Shown: positions 53,026 to 61,283 of the stretch, one piece after another
Layout: the number at the start of each line of letters is the position of its first letter
Numbering within the stretch: position 1 is the first letter of the stretch
Assembly (NCBI GenBank): GCA_964464175.1
Contig: CAYXFD010000013.1
Coordinates: 1-64,000, forward strand
From: CAYXFD01 sp964464175
GTDB taxonomy: Bacteria > Cloacimonadota > Cloacimonadia > Cloacimonadales > JAJBBL01
DNA length: 64,000 nucleotides
Direction: 5' to 3'
Notes under the pieces: generated by a model
The model's input: only the letters and a program-made list of their open reading frames with translations
What the model was told of the DNA's origin: nothing
Database searches by the model: none
Program-made: the position numbers and the translations under genes

Positions 53026-54465
53026 ATGAAGATATTAGTAAACGACATAATTAAGAAAATGGACATCCCTGATGTACAGTTTGCCGATGTACGGGTTACT
53101 TCTACAGATAGTCAGGCTATTGCCTTTGAAAAGGGTGTTTTAAAGCGAATAAGTTCCACGAAAGATTCTCTGGCCATTGGGATAAGAGTTCTTGTGGATG
53201 GCTGCTGGGGATTTGCCGGTACGAATGATCTCGATCCCTTAAATATTGAAAGAATGATAAAACGGGCAATGAAGAATGCCCGGGCAGGAAAGAGTTTCAA
53301 AAATGATAAGGTAGTTTTTCCTGCAGTGAAACCGACAGTAGCAAGTTATGTTTATCAACCTGTTGAGGATCCTTTCTTAATGAGCGATGAGGAGAAACTG
53401 GAATATTTGGGAAAGATCGCCGGGAAGCTTACCGGTAATGATAAAATAGTATATTCTTTTCTCTATTGCGTTTTTTACCGGCAGCATAAGATATACGCTA
53501 ATACAGAGGGGACACTGACCGATATGACCGTATATGATACAATGCCTATGATGGAAGTCGTTTCTTCTGATGGAACACAGGTAATGAGCCGTAACTATCC
53601 CGGACACATGTCAGCCCAGAGAGGTGGTTTTGAAGTTATCCGTGAGTATGATTTTAATCATAACACGGATGTTATTATCAAGGAAGCAATTGATCTTTTG
53701 ACTGCCCCGGAGATTAGTGAAGAGAGAGCAGATTTGATAATAGGAGGCGGACATCTTGCCTTACAGCTGCACGAGTCTGTTGGTCATGCCACAGAGGCAG
53801 ACCGGATATTCGGGATGGAGGTTTCTTACGCAGGTAAAACCTTCATCAAACCTGAAATGCTCGGCTCTTTTCGTTACGGTTCGGAGATAGTAAATATCTA
53901 CAGTGATAGTACCGATCCCAAGGGTATTGGCTTCCATCCCGTAGATGATGAAGGCATTCCCGGCAGAAGAGTAGATATCATCAAAGATGGAATCTTAGTT
54001 AATCAGCAGACTTCCCGGGAAGTTGCCCATCGGCTTGGTTTAGAACCGAGTTCGAACATGAAGGCCTCATTTGCCGAAGACTATCCTTTGGTCAGAATGA
54101 CCAACTTCTGTTTAGCACCTGGGAAGGGGTCTTTAGAAGACCTGATCAAAGAGACCGAAAACGGTTATCTGGTTGATTTTACTAAAACCTGGTCAATCGA
54201 TGACAATCGTAACAATTTTCAGTTTACTACTGAGATCGGCTGGAAGATAAAGAATGGCCGGATAACCGGGATTGTAAAAGAACCTACATATTACGGGATT
54301 ACTCCCGAGTTCTGGAATTCTTGTGACCGGATCTGCGGACAGGAAGAATGGAGATATTTCGGAACATATCATTGTGGCAAGGGAGAACCGGGACAATCAA
54401 TGCATCTTTCTCATGGAATAGCTCCAGCCCGTTTCAAGAACGTTGTGGTTAATGTTAAAGCATAG
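53026..54465 (+). CDS. tldD: TldD-family zinc metalloprotease
   Basis: This 479-residue protein has the TldD catalytic zinc motif HESVGHATEADR at about residues 246-257. Family landmarks are IGIRVLVDGCWGFAGTNDL, RGGFEVIREYDF and the C-terminal GYLVDFTKTWSIDDNRNNFQFTTEIGWKI with a late Cys (YHCGKGEPGQSMHLSHG). It pairs with the TldE gene just upstream, separated by 10 nt with its own weak ribosome site. The complex is cytosolic and degrades or trims flexible peptides. No ribosomal-peptide precursor gene is visible nearby, so general peptide turnover is likelier. Confidence 0.95.
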   Translation: MKILVNDIIKKMDIPDVQFADVRVTSTDSQAIAFEKGVLKRISSTKDSLAIGIRVLVDGCWGFAGTNDLDPLNIERMIKRAMKNARAGKSFKNDKVVFPAVKPTVASYVYQPVEDPFLMSDEEKLEYLGKIAGKLTGNDKIVYSFLYCVFYRQHKIYANTEGTLTDMTVYDTMPMMEVVSSDGTQVMSRNYPGHMSAQRGGFEVIREYDFNHNTDVIIKEAIDLLTAPEISEERADLIIGGGHLALQLHESVGHATEADRIFGMEVSYAGKTFIKPEMLGSFRYGSEIVNIYSDSTDPKGIGFHPVDDEGIPGRRVDIIKDGILVNQQTSREVAHRLGLEPSSNMKASFAEDYPLVRMTNFCLAPGKGSLEDLIKETENGYLVDFTKTWSIDDNRNNFQFTTEIGWKIKNGRITGIVKEPTYYGITPEFWNSCDRICGQEEWRYFGTYHCGKGEPGQSMHLSHGIAPARFKNVVVNVKA

Positions 54466-54505
54466 CAGAATGAAAGGGATTTCAATGCCGGCACTTATTT
54501 TTTGT

Positions 54506-54543
54506 TTGACAATTCGAGAATGAGTTATATATTATTCTCGAAT
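54506..54543 (+). promoter_or_regulatory. Promoter with overlapping 10-bp inverted repeat
   Basis: TTGACA at 54506-54511 is followed by TATATT at 54528 (16-bp spacer) or TATTAT at 54530 (18-bp spacer). ATTCGAGAAT (54512-54521) and ATTCTCGAAT (54534-54543) are perfect inverted arms with 12 nt between them, spanning spacer and -10, as an operator would. It lies about 170 bp upstream of the REC-PP2C gene, leaving a long leader. Confidence 0.55.
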
Positions 54544-54713
54544 ACGCAGGGCAGGTAGATAGGGATGACCGATGTTATTTAGTCTTGATTCTCTGATATT
54601 ATTGCCAGATAGAGAAATTATATGGTGTTTTTATCTTTTGCTGTGTTATTTTTTAGATAGTTTTGGGCTTTAGGAAGGGACTATCTCATTTTTTACTATA
54701 GTGGAGTATCCTG

Positions 54714-55874
54714 ATGGATTATAGTGTTGGCAGTTGTAAAGTACTTATTATCGAAGATGGTAGGTTGTTTGCCGATTTTCTGAAGATGTTTTTGAAAAAA
54801 AAGGGTTATCAATCTCTAACTGCTGAGACTGGCAGAGAAGGGTTAAAAGAGTTTGACCGCTCTAATCCAGATTTAGTTCTTGTGGACATATCCCTTCCTG
54901 ATATCAATGGTCTGGAAGTTATAAAGAGAATCAGGAAGAAAGCCGAGTTCATTCCAATTATAGTTGTCACCGGAACCTCAGACATCAATATAGCTATCGA
55001 AGCAGTCAGGTCAGGTGCCTGGGACTATATTTTAAAACCGGTAGATGATCTCAAGAAATTTGATAAGATAATTCAGAAAGCCCTTGATAAATCCTATTAT
55101 CAGAAAAAGGAGCAATATTACCGGGAGAGGTTAAAGCGGCATTCATTGGCGGCGAAAGAGATGCAGGAGAGTTTGTTTCCGCAGGAGAGGGAAGAGTGGA
55201 ATGGCTATGTTTTAGGAAGGCATATCATCCCTTCCATCGATACAAGTGGTGATTTTATCGATTATTTCCTGATAGATTCAGAACATTTCGGCTTTTATAT
55301 CGCTGATGTTGCAGGGCATGGAGTAGCTGCTGCTTTTTTAACGATCATCCTCAAGGGATTCTTTAATCTGTACCGGGAAAAATATAATCAGATGCAGGAT
55401 AATACGGTTCTCAACCCTTCCAAAATATTAGAGTTGCTAAATAAAGAGCTATTACAGGAAAACTACCGCAGGCATATTACCCTGTTTTATGGGGTGATCA
55501 ATATGACAGAAAACCGGATTACTTTTTCCAATGCCGGGCTTTATCCTCTACCGATTATTTTCGATGGCGAGAAGAGTTGTTTTATTGAACAAAAGGGCTT
55601 ACCACTTGGTTTTGTTCAGCAAACAGATTATGAATCGGTAACCCAGGAGCTTCCTTCGGTTTTTTCACTGCTCTTTTTCTCCGATGGGGTTCTTGAGATT
55701 TATCAGACCGAAGACCCTGAAGAGCAGAAATCACAACTATTGAGTTATATCGATAGTTTGCGGGATGATGAAAAAGCCATTCTCGATAAAATAAACCGCA
55801 TCATAGTAAAGCATTACAGCAGAGAGATTCCCGATGATATTTCCTTCCTGCTGATAAGAAAACCGGAAGCCTAA
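54714..55874 (+). CDS. Response regulator with PP2C (RsbU/SpoIIE-type) phosphatase output
   Basis: This 386-residue protein has a receiver domain at about 8-130 (KVLIIEDG, phospho-acceptor Asp in LVLVDISLPD, VVTGTS, LKPVDD). A short coiled linker (KEQYYRERLKRHSLAAKEMQESLFPQ) follows, then a SpoIIE/RsbU-type PP2C domain at about 165-385 with the metal-binding motifs DTSGDFIDYF, YIADVAGHGVAAAF, LLFFSDGVLEI and PDDISFLL. Such proteins dephosphorylate an anti-sigma antagonist and so link a two-component signal to partner switching; no such partner is encoded next to it here. An inverted repeat in the upstream promoter suggests regulated expression. Confidence 0.94.
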   Translation: MDYSVGSCKVLIIEDGRLFADFLKMFLKKKGYQSLTAETGREGLKEFDRSNPDLVLVDISLPDINGLEVIKRIRKKAEFIPIIVVTGTSDINIAIEAVRSGAWDYILKPVDDLKKFDKIIQKALDKSYYQKKEQYYRERLKRHSLAAKEMQESLFPQEREEWNGYVLGRHIIPSIDTSGDFIDYFLIDSEHFGFYIADVAGHGVAAAFLTIILKGFFNLYREKYNQMQDNTVLNPSKILELLNKELLQENYRRHITLFYGVINMTENRITFSNAGLYPLPIIFDGEKSCFIEQKGLPLGFVQQTDYESVTQELPSVFSLLFFSDGVLEIYQTEDPEEQKSQLLSYIDSLRDDEKAILDKINRIIVKHYSREIPDDISFLLIRKPEA

Positions 55875-55991
55875 AGTCACAGATGAGCTGAGACTTATGT
55901 CTGGACTAACAGTTTAGATTTAACTAATTTGAGCTTTGTTTACAGATAGATATAATATCAAGATTGAAGTAGTAATGAGCTCAGAAATGAT

Positions 55992-56020
55992 TTGACAATA
56001 AAGGACTTCATACCTATAAA
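55992..56020 (+). promoter_or_regulatory. Sigma-70-type promoter of the SNF2 helicase gene
   Basis: TTGACA (55992-55997), a 17-bp spacer and TATAAA (56015-56020) give a near-consensus promoter 31 bp before the ATG, implying a short leader. Confidence 0.8.
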
Positions 56021-56050
56021 TTTTCAATCAACCTTTCAAAGGTAGTATCT

Positions 56051-59000
56051 ATGGCGAGATTGTTCAGCAAAGAGTATCATGAATTATCCAATACCTGGTA
56101 TTTCAAGACCAAAATTTTTCCCTTCGAGAAAGGAGAACTAAGGTATCAGGCTGTGGAGGATGAAGAAGGAAATCTTTTAATCCGGTTTTTTGCTGCTGCT
56201 GAAAAGAAAAAATATCTGCCGGAAGACCTCATTATAGTTTATGATCCCAGGGAATTGAAGATTCTTGATCATAGCTGTTTGAATTGTTCAAAGGAAATTG
56301 GTTGTAATCATTACTTAACTGTGATTGACTATGCTTATAACTATATCTCAACTGAAATCCAAAAGGTTGAGGATACTGAGCCAATAATTGACTCTGCCCT
56401 GAAGGTGGACAGTTCTCTTTCAGTTTTTAGTAAAAAGCTACTGGAATATTCTGCCTACTGGCAATTGCTGATAATCAATGGTAAGATTCACATTGAAGGT
56501 ATCTATAACAGGGATAATGACAAGATCCGGTTTTATTTTTCAGGTTATAAAGACATTGACCTGCGGTTAATTGCTATCAATAATCTTAACAGAAGTTTTC
56601 CGGTGAGAACCATGGAATTGGGCAAACGGAATCAGATTAAATCAGGACAATCCGAGTCAGGGGAGATCAGTCTGATCCCTGAGCAAACAGCAGCTTTTAA
56701 AGATAGCGAGCTGGGCCTGTTATCTCTATTACAGAAAATTAAGTGCTCATACAGTAAAAAGCATAAGTACTATACGATCTACAAGAAGGATTTTGTCAGT
56801 ACTTTTCCGTACTTACAGGACTTGTCCTCAAAAGTGCTGATAAAAGAAACGGGGGAGAGGCTGATCTTCTCCGAAGATGATTATTCATTATCGCTTCAGG
56901 TTCAAAGAGAGAACGAAGAAAATTATAGGATAAAGGCAGCCTCAGGTAGTTTTATTTCAGCCTTTTATTCAGGGAATGAGAGTTTCATCTTTATCGAAAA
57001 TGTAGTCAACAGATTGCAGTTACCATTTTCTGATCGAATTCTTAAGCAAATATTAGAAGAGGGCTATCTGTTTCCTGAGGAAGATTTGATTTTCTTTGCT
57101 TCCATAGCGGCAAAGCAGGCTGGAATGAGTAAATGCTATATCGACTTTGCTTCCGACATTGATCTTCCACCCCATTATACCTCTTCTCCCACCGTTATTC
57201 TCAAGGTAGCTAAAGGTCATAATAAAGAAGAACAAGGAATGATTAGGCTTTACGGTGGTCTGATCTATCAAAGTGATACGATTTCACCTCAGGTTTTGTC
57301 TGAAGCAGGCAGTGAAACAGATGTACCGACCAGGGGTAAGGAGATCCCTTTAAGTTCAATCTTTTTTTCGACAGAATTGGTTTGCTTTAAGAGTGCCGCA
57401 AAAGTGAAAGAATGGTTCTACATACCCTATGATAAGAGGGTAGAGGTGCTGAATTTCCTCAATATTCTCCCCTATCCGGATGAAGATCTGATGGCCGGTA
57501 AATCGGAGTATCTCTATAGTTCTGAAGAGAAAAAAGAGAGACTGAAAAAAGTCCTCTATGAGAATATCCCCGACGACTGGATATTGGAACTGGATGATTC
57601 CCTAAAAAAGGAATTCGTGTATCGTATTGAATTGAAACCGGAAGTAACTATTAAGCCTACCGATAAGATAGACTGGTTTGAATATGAGGTTATATATAAG
57701 TATCAGGATTTGACTTTTAGCCATGAAGAGCTCCGGAAGTTTTTTGCTGCTAAGGAGAAATATCTTAAATTAGAGGATAACAGACTGGTCTATTTTACCG
57801 GAAAGAATAAGTTTTCTCAATTGGATAAATACTTATCTCATACCAGAAAGCAGTTAAAGAACAGAGATCTTATCTCCAATTATAATCTTTCTTATCTTTA
57901 TATACTCTCAGAGCTGAACGAAGATATGAAGATCAGGGGTGATACTTATCTGAGTAAGATGTACAAGGAGTTATTGCGAAGGCATCCTGAGGACACCACT
58001 CCAATACCGAGAGCATTAGTCAATATCATGAGGAGTTATCAGAAGGCAGGGTTCTATTGGTTAAAGATGTTACAAAAGTATAAACTGGGTGGATTACTGG
58101 CTGATGATATGGGATTAGGAAAAACCCTCCAGTCTCTGGCAATTCTCTCTGACTATTATGAAAACTCTCATCCTGTAAGGAAGATATCCTTAGTCATTTG
58201 CCCCAAGACGCTTCTTTATAACTGGTCTATGGAGATCGAGAAGTTTCATCCGAATCTGACCTATACTATATATGAGGGGAATCCTAAAGAACGCCTACCT
58301 CTGCTGGAAAACACTGAAAGTGATGTCATCATTGTTTCTTATTCGCTGATTCAAATGGATATAAATCATTTCATGCAGAGGAGTTATGCTTATGTCATTC
58401 TCGACGAGGCTCAACACATCAAAAATCCACTTACTCTTCGGAGTAAGGGTGTGAAAAAGCTTCAGGTTGACCACCGTCTTGCTTTGACCGGAACACCTAT
58501 TGAAAATAGCCTGATTGATATCTGGTCGATATTTGATTTTCTTATGCCCGGGTATTTACTCTCTTTACGCTCTTTCCGCAAAGAATATACAGAAGATGAA
58601 GAGACAGCTGAGAAGAAAAAAAAACGTCTTTCCGGAATTATCTCACCTTTTATCTTGAGGAGAAGGAAGAGTGAAGTGCTACTTGAACTCCCTGATAAGC
58701 AGGAACAGTATGTTTATAATAAAATGACCCCCTTACAGGAAAAGACCTATATAAAGATCCTGGCACTGGCAAAGGAGAGATTATTCTCAGAAAAAGAAGA
58801 GGAGATCAAATCCGATTATATAAACATCTTAACTGCTCTGATCAGACTAAGACAGACTTGTAACCATCCGGGATTAGTTGATAAAGAACTGGTAGCAAAA
58901 GAGAATATATCCGGAAAGATGGAGCTATTACGGGAACTGGTCCAGGATGCGGTAGAGAACGGCAGGAAGATACTTGTATTCAGTCAATTCGCGATGATGT

Positions 59001-59422
59001 TAAAACTTATAGCCGGAGAGTTGGATAAAATAGGTTTACTATATGAGTATATGGATGGAAAGACCAGCCACCGTCAGCAAAGGATAGAGCACTTTACCAA
59101 GAATGAAAAGATCAGGGTTTTTCTTCTGACTTTAAAAGTAGGGGGGCTCGGTTTAAATCTGACAGCTGCCGACACGGTAATTATAGTTGACCCTTGGTGG
59201 AATCCTATGAGTGAGAATCAATCGATTGACCGGGTTTACCGGATAGGACAGACAAAAAAAGTGCTTGTTTACAAAATCATTACTAAAGGAACGGTCGAAG
59301 AAAAGATTCTCAAACTCCAGGAACAAAAGAGGCATGTTTTCAAGTCTGTCGTGGAGGGGAGTCAATCTCTGATCAAGAAAATGTCGATAGAGGATATTCG
59401 CAATCTCTTCGAATATGTTTGA
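56051..59422 (+). CDS. SWI2/SNF2-family helicase with SWIM zinc finger
   Basis: This 1123-residue protein has a SWIM-type finger near residues 76-88 (CLNCSKEIGCNHY), a long bacterial SNF2-associated middle region, and an SF2 ATPase core. The core has Walker A LLADDMGLGKTLQSLAIL (from about residue 680), motif Ia VICPKTLLYNW, the DEAQ box VILDEAQHIKNP, LALTGTPIENSL, and a helicase C domain with VFSQFAMMLKLI, LLTLKVGGLGLNLTAADTV and RVYRIGQTKKVLVYK. It is a double-stranded-DNA translocase that probably remodels protein-DNA or transcription complexes. It is driven by its own strong promoter. No methylase, nuclease or DISARM-type neighbours are present, so a stand-alone housekeeping role is likelier than defence. 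Confidence 0.95.
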   Translation: MARLFSKEYHELSNTWYFKTKIFPFEKGELRYQAVEDEEGNLLIRFFAAAEKKKYLPEDLIIVYDPRELKILDHSCLNCSKEIGCNHYLTVIDYAYNYISTEIQKVEDTEPIIDSALKVDSSLSVFSKKLLEYSAYWQLLIINGKIHIEGIYNRDNDKIRFYFSGYKDIDLRLIAINNLNRSFPVRTMELGKRNQIKSGQSESGEISLIPEQTAAFKDSELGLLSLLQKIKCSYSKKHKYYTIYKKDFVSTFPYLQDLSSKVLIKETGERLIFSEDDYSLSLQVQRENEENYRIKAASGSFISAFYSGNESFIFIENVVNRLQLPFSDRILKQILEEGYLFPEEDLIFFASIAAKQAGMSKCYIDFASDIDLPPHYTSSPTVILKVAKGHNKEEQGMIRLYGGLIYQSDTISPQVLSEAGSETDVPTRGKEIPLSSIFFSTELVCFKSAAKVKEWFYIPYDKRVEVLNFLNILPYPDEDLMAGKSEYLYSSEEKKERLKKVLYENIPDDWILELDDSLKKEFVYRIELKPEVTIKPTDKIDWFEYEVIYKYQDLTFSHEELRKFFAAKEKYLKLEDNRLVYFTGKNKFSQLDKYLSHTRKQLKNRDLISNYNLSYLYILSELNEDMKIRGDTYLSKMYKELLRRHPEDTTPIPRALVNIMRSYQKAGFYWLKMLQKYKLGGLLADDMGLGKTLQSLAILSDYYENSHPVRKISLVICPKTLLYNWSMEIEKFHPNLTYTIYEGNPKERLPLLENTESDVIIVSYSLIQMDINHFMQRSYAYVILDEAQHIKNPLTLRSKGVKKLQVDHRLALTGTPIENSLIDIWSIFDFLMPGYLLSLRSFRKEYTEDEETAEKKKKRLSGIISPFILRRRKSEVLLELPDKQEQYVYNKMTPLQEKTYIKILALAKERLFSEKEEEIKSDYINILTALIRLRQTCNHPGLVDKELVAKENISGKMELLRELVQDAVENGRKILVFSQFAMMLKLIAGELDKIGLLYEYMDGKTSHRQQRIEHFTKNEKIRVFLLTLKVGGLGLNLTAADTVIIVDPWWNPMSENQSIDRVYRIGQTKKVLVYKIITKGTVEEKILKLQEQKRHVFKSVVEGSQSLIKKMSIEDIRNLFEYV

Positions 59423-59588
59423 TAATTTCTACCAAGAGGAAGTTTCTGCTGCAATTATTGTTACAGCTTATTCTTTGAATACCGGGCAAATCATCCCGCT
59501 TAACAGAAGCTTACGAAGAAGGGAACTTTAATGACAATCCGAGGGCAGCTCCGAGTTTAGTATCAAACGGTTAAGCAGATAATGCTTG

Positions 59589-61280
59589 TCAAAATCTCCA
59601 AATAAGACCGGCACGGAACTGCAGAGGTTCTTCGGGTATCTGATTACATATAGTGTCCGGATTGACGATCAACGGTTCTGATAGTTCAAACTTGCGATAA
59701 GGTTCTTGCAGAATGTTCTGGACACTAAGCTCTGCAGATAGGCTTTTTAGTATTCTTTTCCGCCCTGAAAATGAAAGAAGAGCGACATCAGGCATATCGT
59801 TACCGGTTAAGTTCTTTCTGCCAAAGATGTATTTCAGATCAGTGCGGAGAGTCAGCGAATCGGCAAACCAACCGAGGGTTGTTATGTTATTCCATTCCGG
59901 GAGGAAGGGGATCTCATCACGTTTAGCAGTCAAGTTTCCGGATGATCCGGTAGTTTCCTTATAGAGATAATAATCAAAGTTATTACGGAACTGCAAATGG
60001 TGATAAGAATAGCTAAAGGAGAAGGAAATCTGCTGCTCCAAAAGATCTATCATGTTCTGGGTGAAGAAGTATTGTGTATTTGAGTCATTATAGAAGAGAT
60101 AATCTTTATGCCATCTGATGTTATAGGAGAGAGATAAGGGAATAAAGCGGTCGTTTTCGAAAACAACAGAACCATTCAGGGGTGTTTTAACAAGCCGTTT
60201 ATTCACAGCAAGAAACTGATCGGGGTTTTCTGTTAAGAGGTTAAAGCGTGTTCTGGTATCAATTTGGGGATCGTTACTGATAATAAAGCGAATGAATCGG
60301 GACATTTCGAGTTTGCTGTGAAAACCAAGAGCTGGAAGAGCATAATAGCTGTCGGCGACAACATGAAGAGCCAGGTGATCAAGAAAAGAGAGATTATCTT
60401 TCCTTATAGCGGCGTTGAAGCCGAGAGTATTATTCTTTAGCAGCACGAATTCCAGGGGGAATGCAACTTCAAAATCATCGATAGGGAGAGTAATCCGGGT
60501 CTGAAGATCAACATCATCTGCCTTCTCTTTAACATTGGAGAGAGGTAAACTACTTTGCTCATAAGTAGTATATGCTGCTTTAAGAAAGAAATCTCTGTAG
60601 GGGAGAAACAGGCGGGCAGAATCTTTTTGGGTCAGCGAAAAAGACAAACCTGTAATCTCAAGGTCGTATAGTTCTGAGGGGTCACCGATAAGCATGCCAT
60701 GCTCTTTCTCGGTTTCAGTATAATTAGAATAGAAGAATTCTAAGGCCAGGAAGCTTCTCTGATACTCCGGAACCCAACAAATCCGGAAAGACCGGGATAA
60801 GCGGTCTTCAATGATCTCATCGTATTTTAATTCTGTGAAGAATGCTAACCATTTATTCCGGAGAGAATGAAGACGGCCACGAAGATTAAGAAAGAGTTCG
60901 TTACCTCCGTGGAGTGATAGATAGCCGTTATCATCTTTGCTGCTTTTATGATGAACCTTTACCTGTTCAGGCGTCAGAAAGGGTTTATACCGGAACGCCT
61001 CGAGTGTTGATAGATTCCAATAAGGCCGCAGTCTCTCTTCTAAGGAGATTGTGTCAATGAGCTTGTCTGTTTCACCAAAGATAATAACATCAGGAAGTTC
61101 GATCTGCTCTTCGACAGTTTGTGCTCTTAAACAGGGGTTTATCAATACTGACAGGATGATCAGGAAGATATAGATTAATGAAATCCTGGCAATTGAATTG
61201 TTTGGAAACAAACCGATATCATAAGCTGTAACTACTGCTGAAGTTAGGGAGCTCGAGGAATTAGCGTTGTAGTTTCTCAT
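59589..61280 (-). CDS. TonB-receptor-like outer-membrane beta-barrel
   Basis: This 563-residue protein has an unusually long N-terminal region ahead of a hydrophobic signal segment (about 34-54, ending LRAQ). A short plug-like stretch follows (IELPDVIIFGETDKLIDTIS), and then many beta strands rich in aromatics, ending RAGLIWRF. This resembles plug-poor TonB-dependent-receptor-like barrels that partner TPR proteins in FCB bacteria. GGAGG precedes the ATG at suitable distance. The upstream TPR gene ends 3 nt before it, so the two are cotranscribed. It probably sits in the outer membrane; the cargo is unknown. Confidence 0.82.
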   Translation of the reverse strand: MRNYNANSSSSLTSAVVTAYDIGLFPNNSIARISLIYIFLIILSVLINPCLRAQTVEEQIELPDVIIFGETDKLIDTISLEERLRPYWNLSTLEAFRYKPFLTPEQVKVHHKSSKDDNGYLSLHGGNELFLNLRGRLHSLRNKWLAFFTELKYDEIIEDRLSRSFRICWVPEYQRSFLALEFFYSNYTETEKEHGMLIGDPSELYDLEITGLSFSLTQKDSARLFLPYRDFFLKAAYTTYEQSSLPLSNVKEKADDVDLQTRITLPIDDFEVAFPLEFVLLKNNTLGFNAAIRKDNLSFLDHLALHVVADSYYALPALGFHSKLEMSRFIRFIISNDPQIDTRTRFNLLTENPDQFLAVNKRLVKTPLNGSVVFENDRFIPLSLSYNIRWHKDYLFYNDSNTQYFFTQNMIDLLEQQISFSFSYSYHHLQFRNNFDYYLYKETTGSSGNLTAKRDEIPFLPEWNNITTLGWFADSLTLRTDLKYIFGRKNLTGNDMPDVALLSFSGRKRILKSLSAELSVQNILQEPYRKFELSEPLIVNPDTICNQIPEEPLQFRAGLIWRF

Positions 61281-61283
61281 CTT

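Noticed and set aside
51681..54465. TldD/TldE as part of a ribosomal-peptide (RiPP) biosynthesis cluster
   Set aside because: No precursor peptide, transporter or modifying enzyme nearby; the pair is a common housekeeping protease.
56051..59422. SNF2 helicase as part of a DISARM or other defence island
   Set aside because: No methyltransferase, nuclease, PLD or DUF1998 neighbour; flanked by a response regulator and an outer-membrane barrel.
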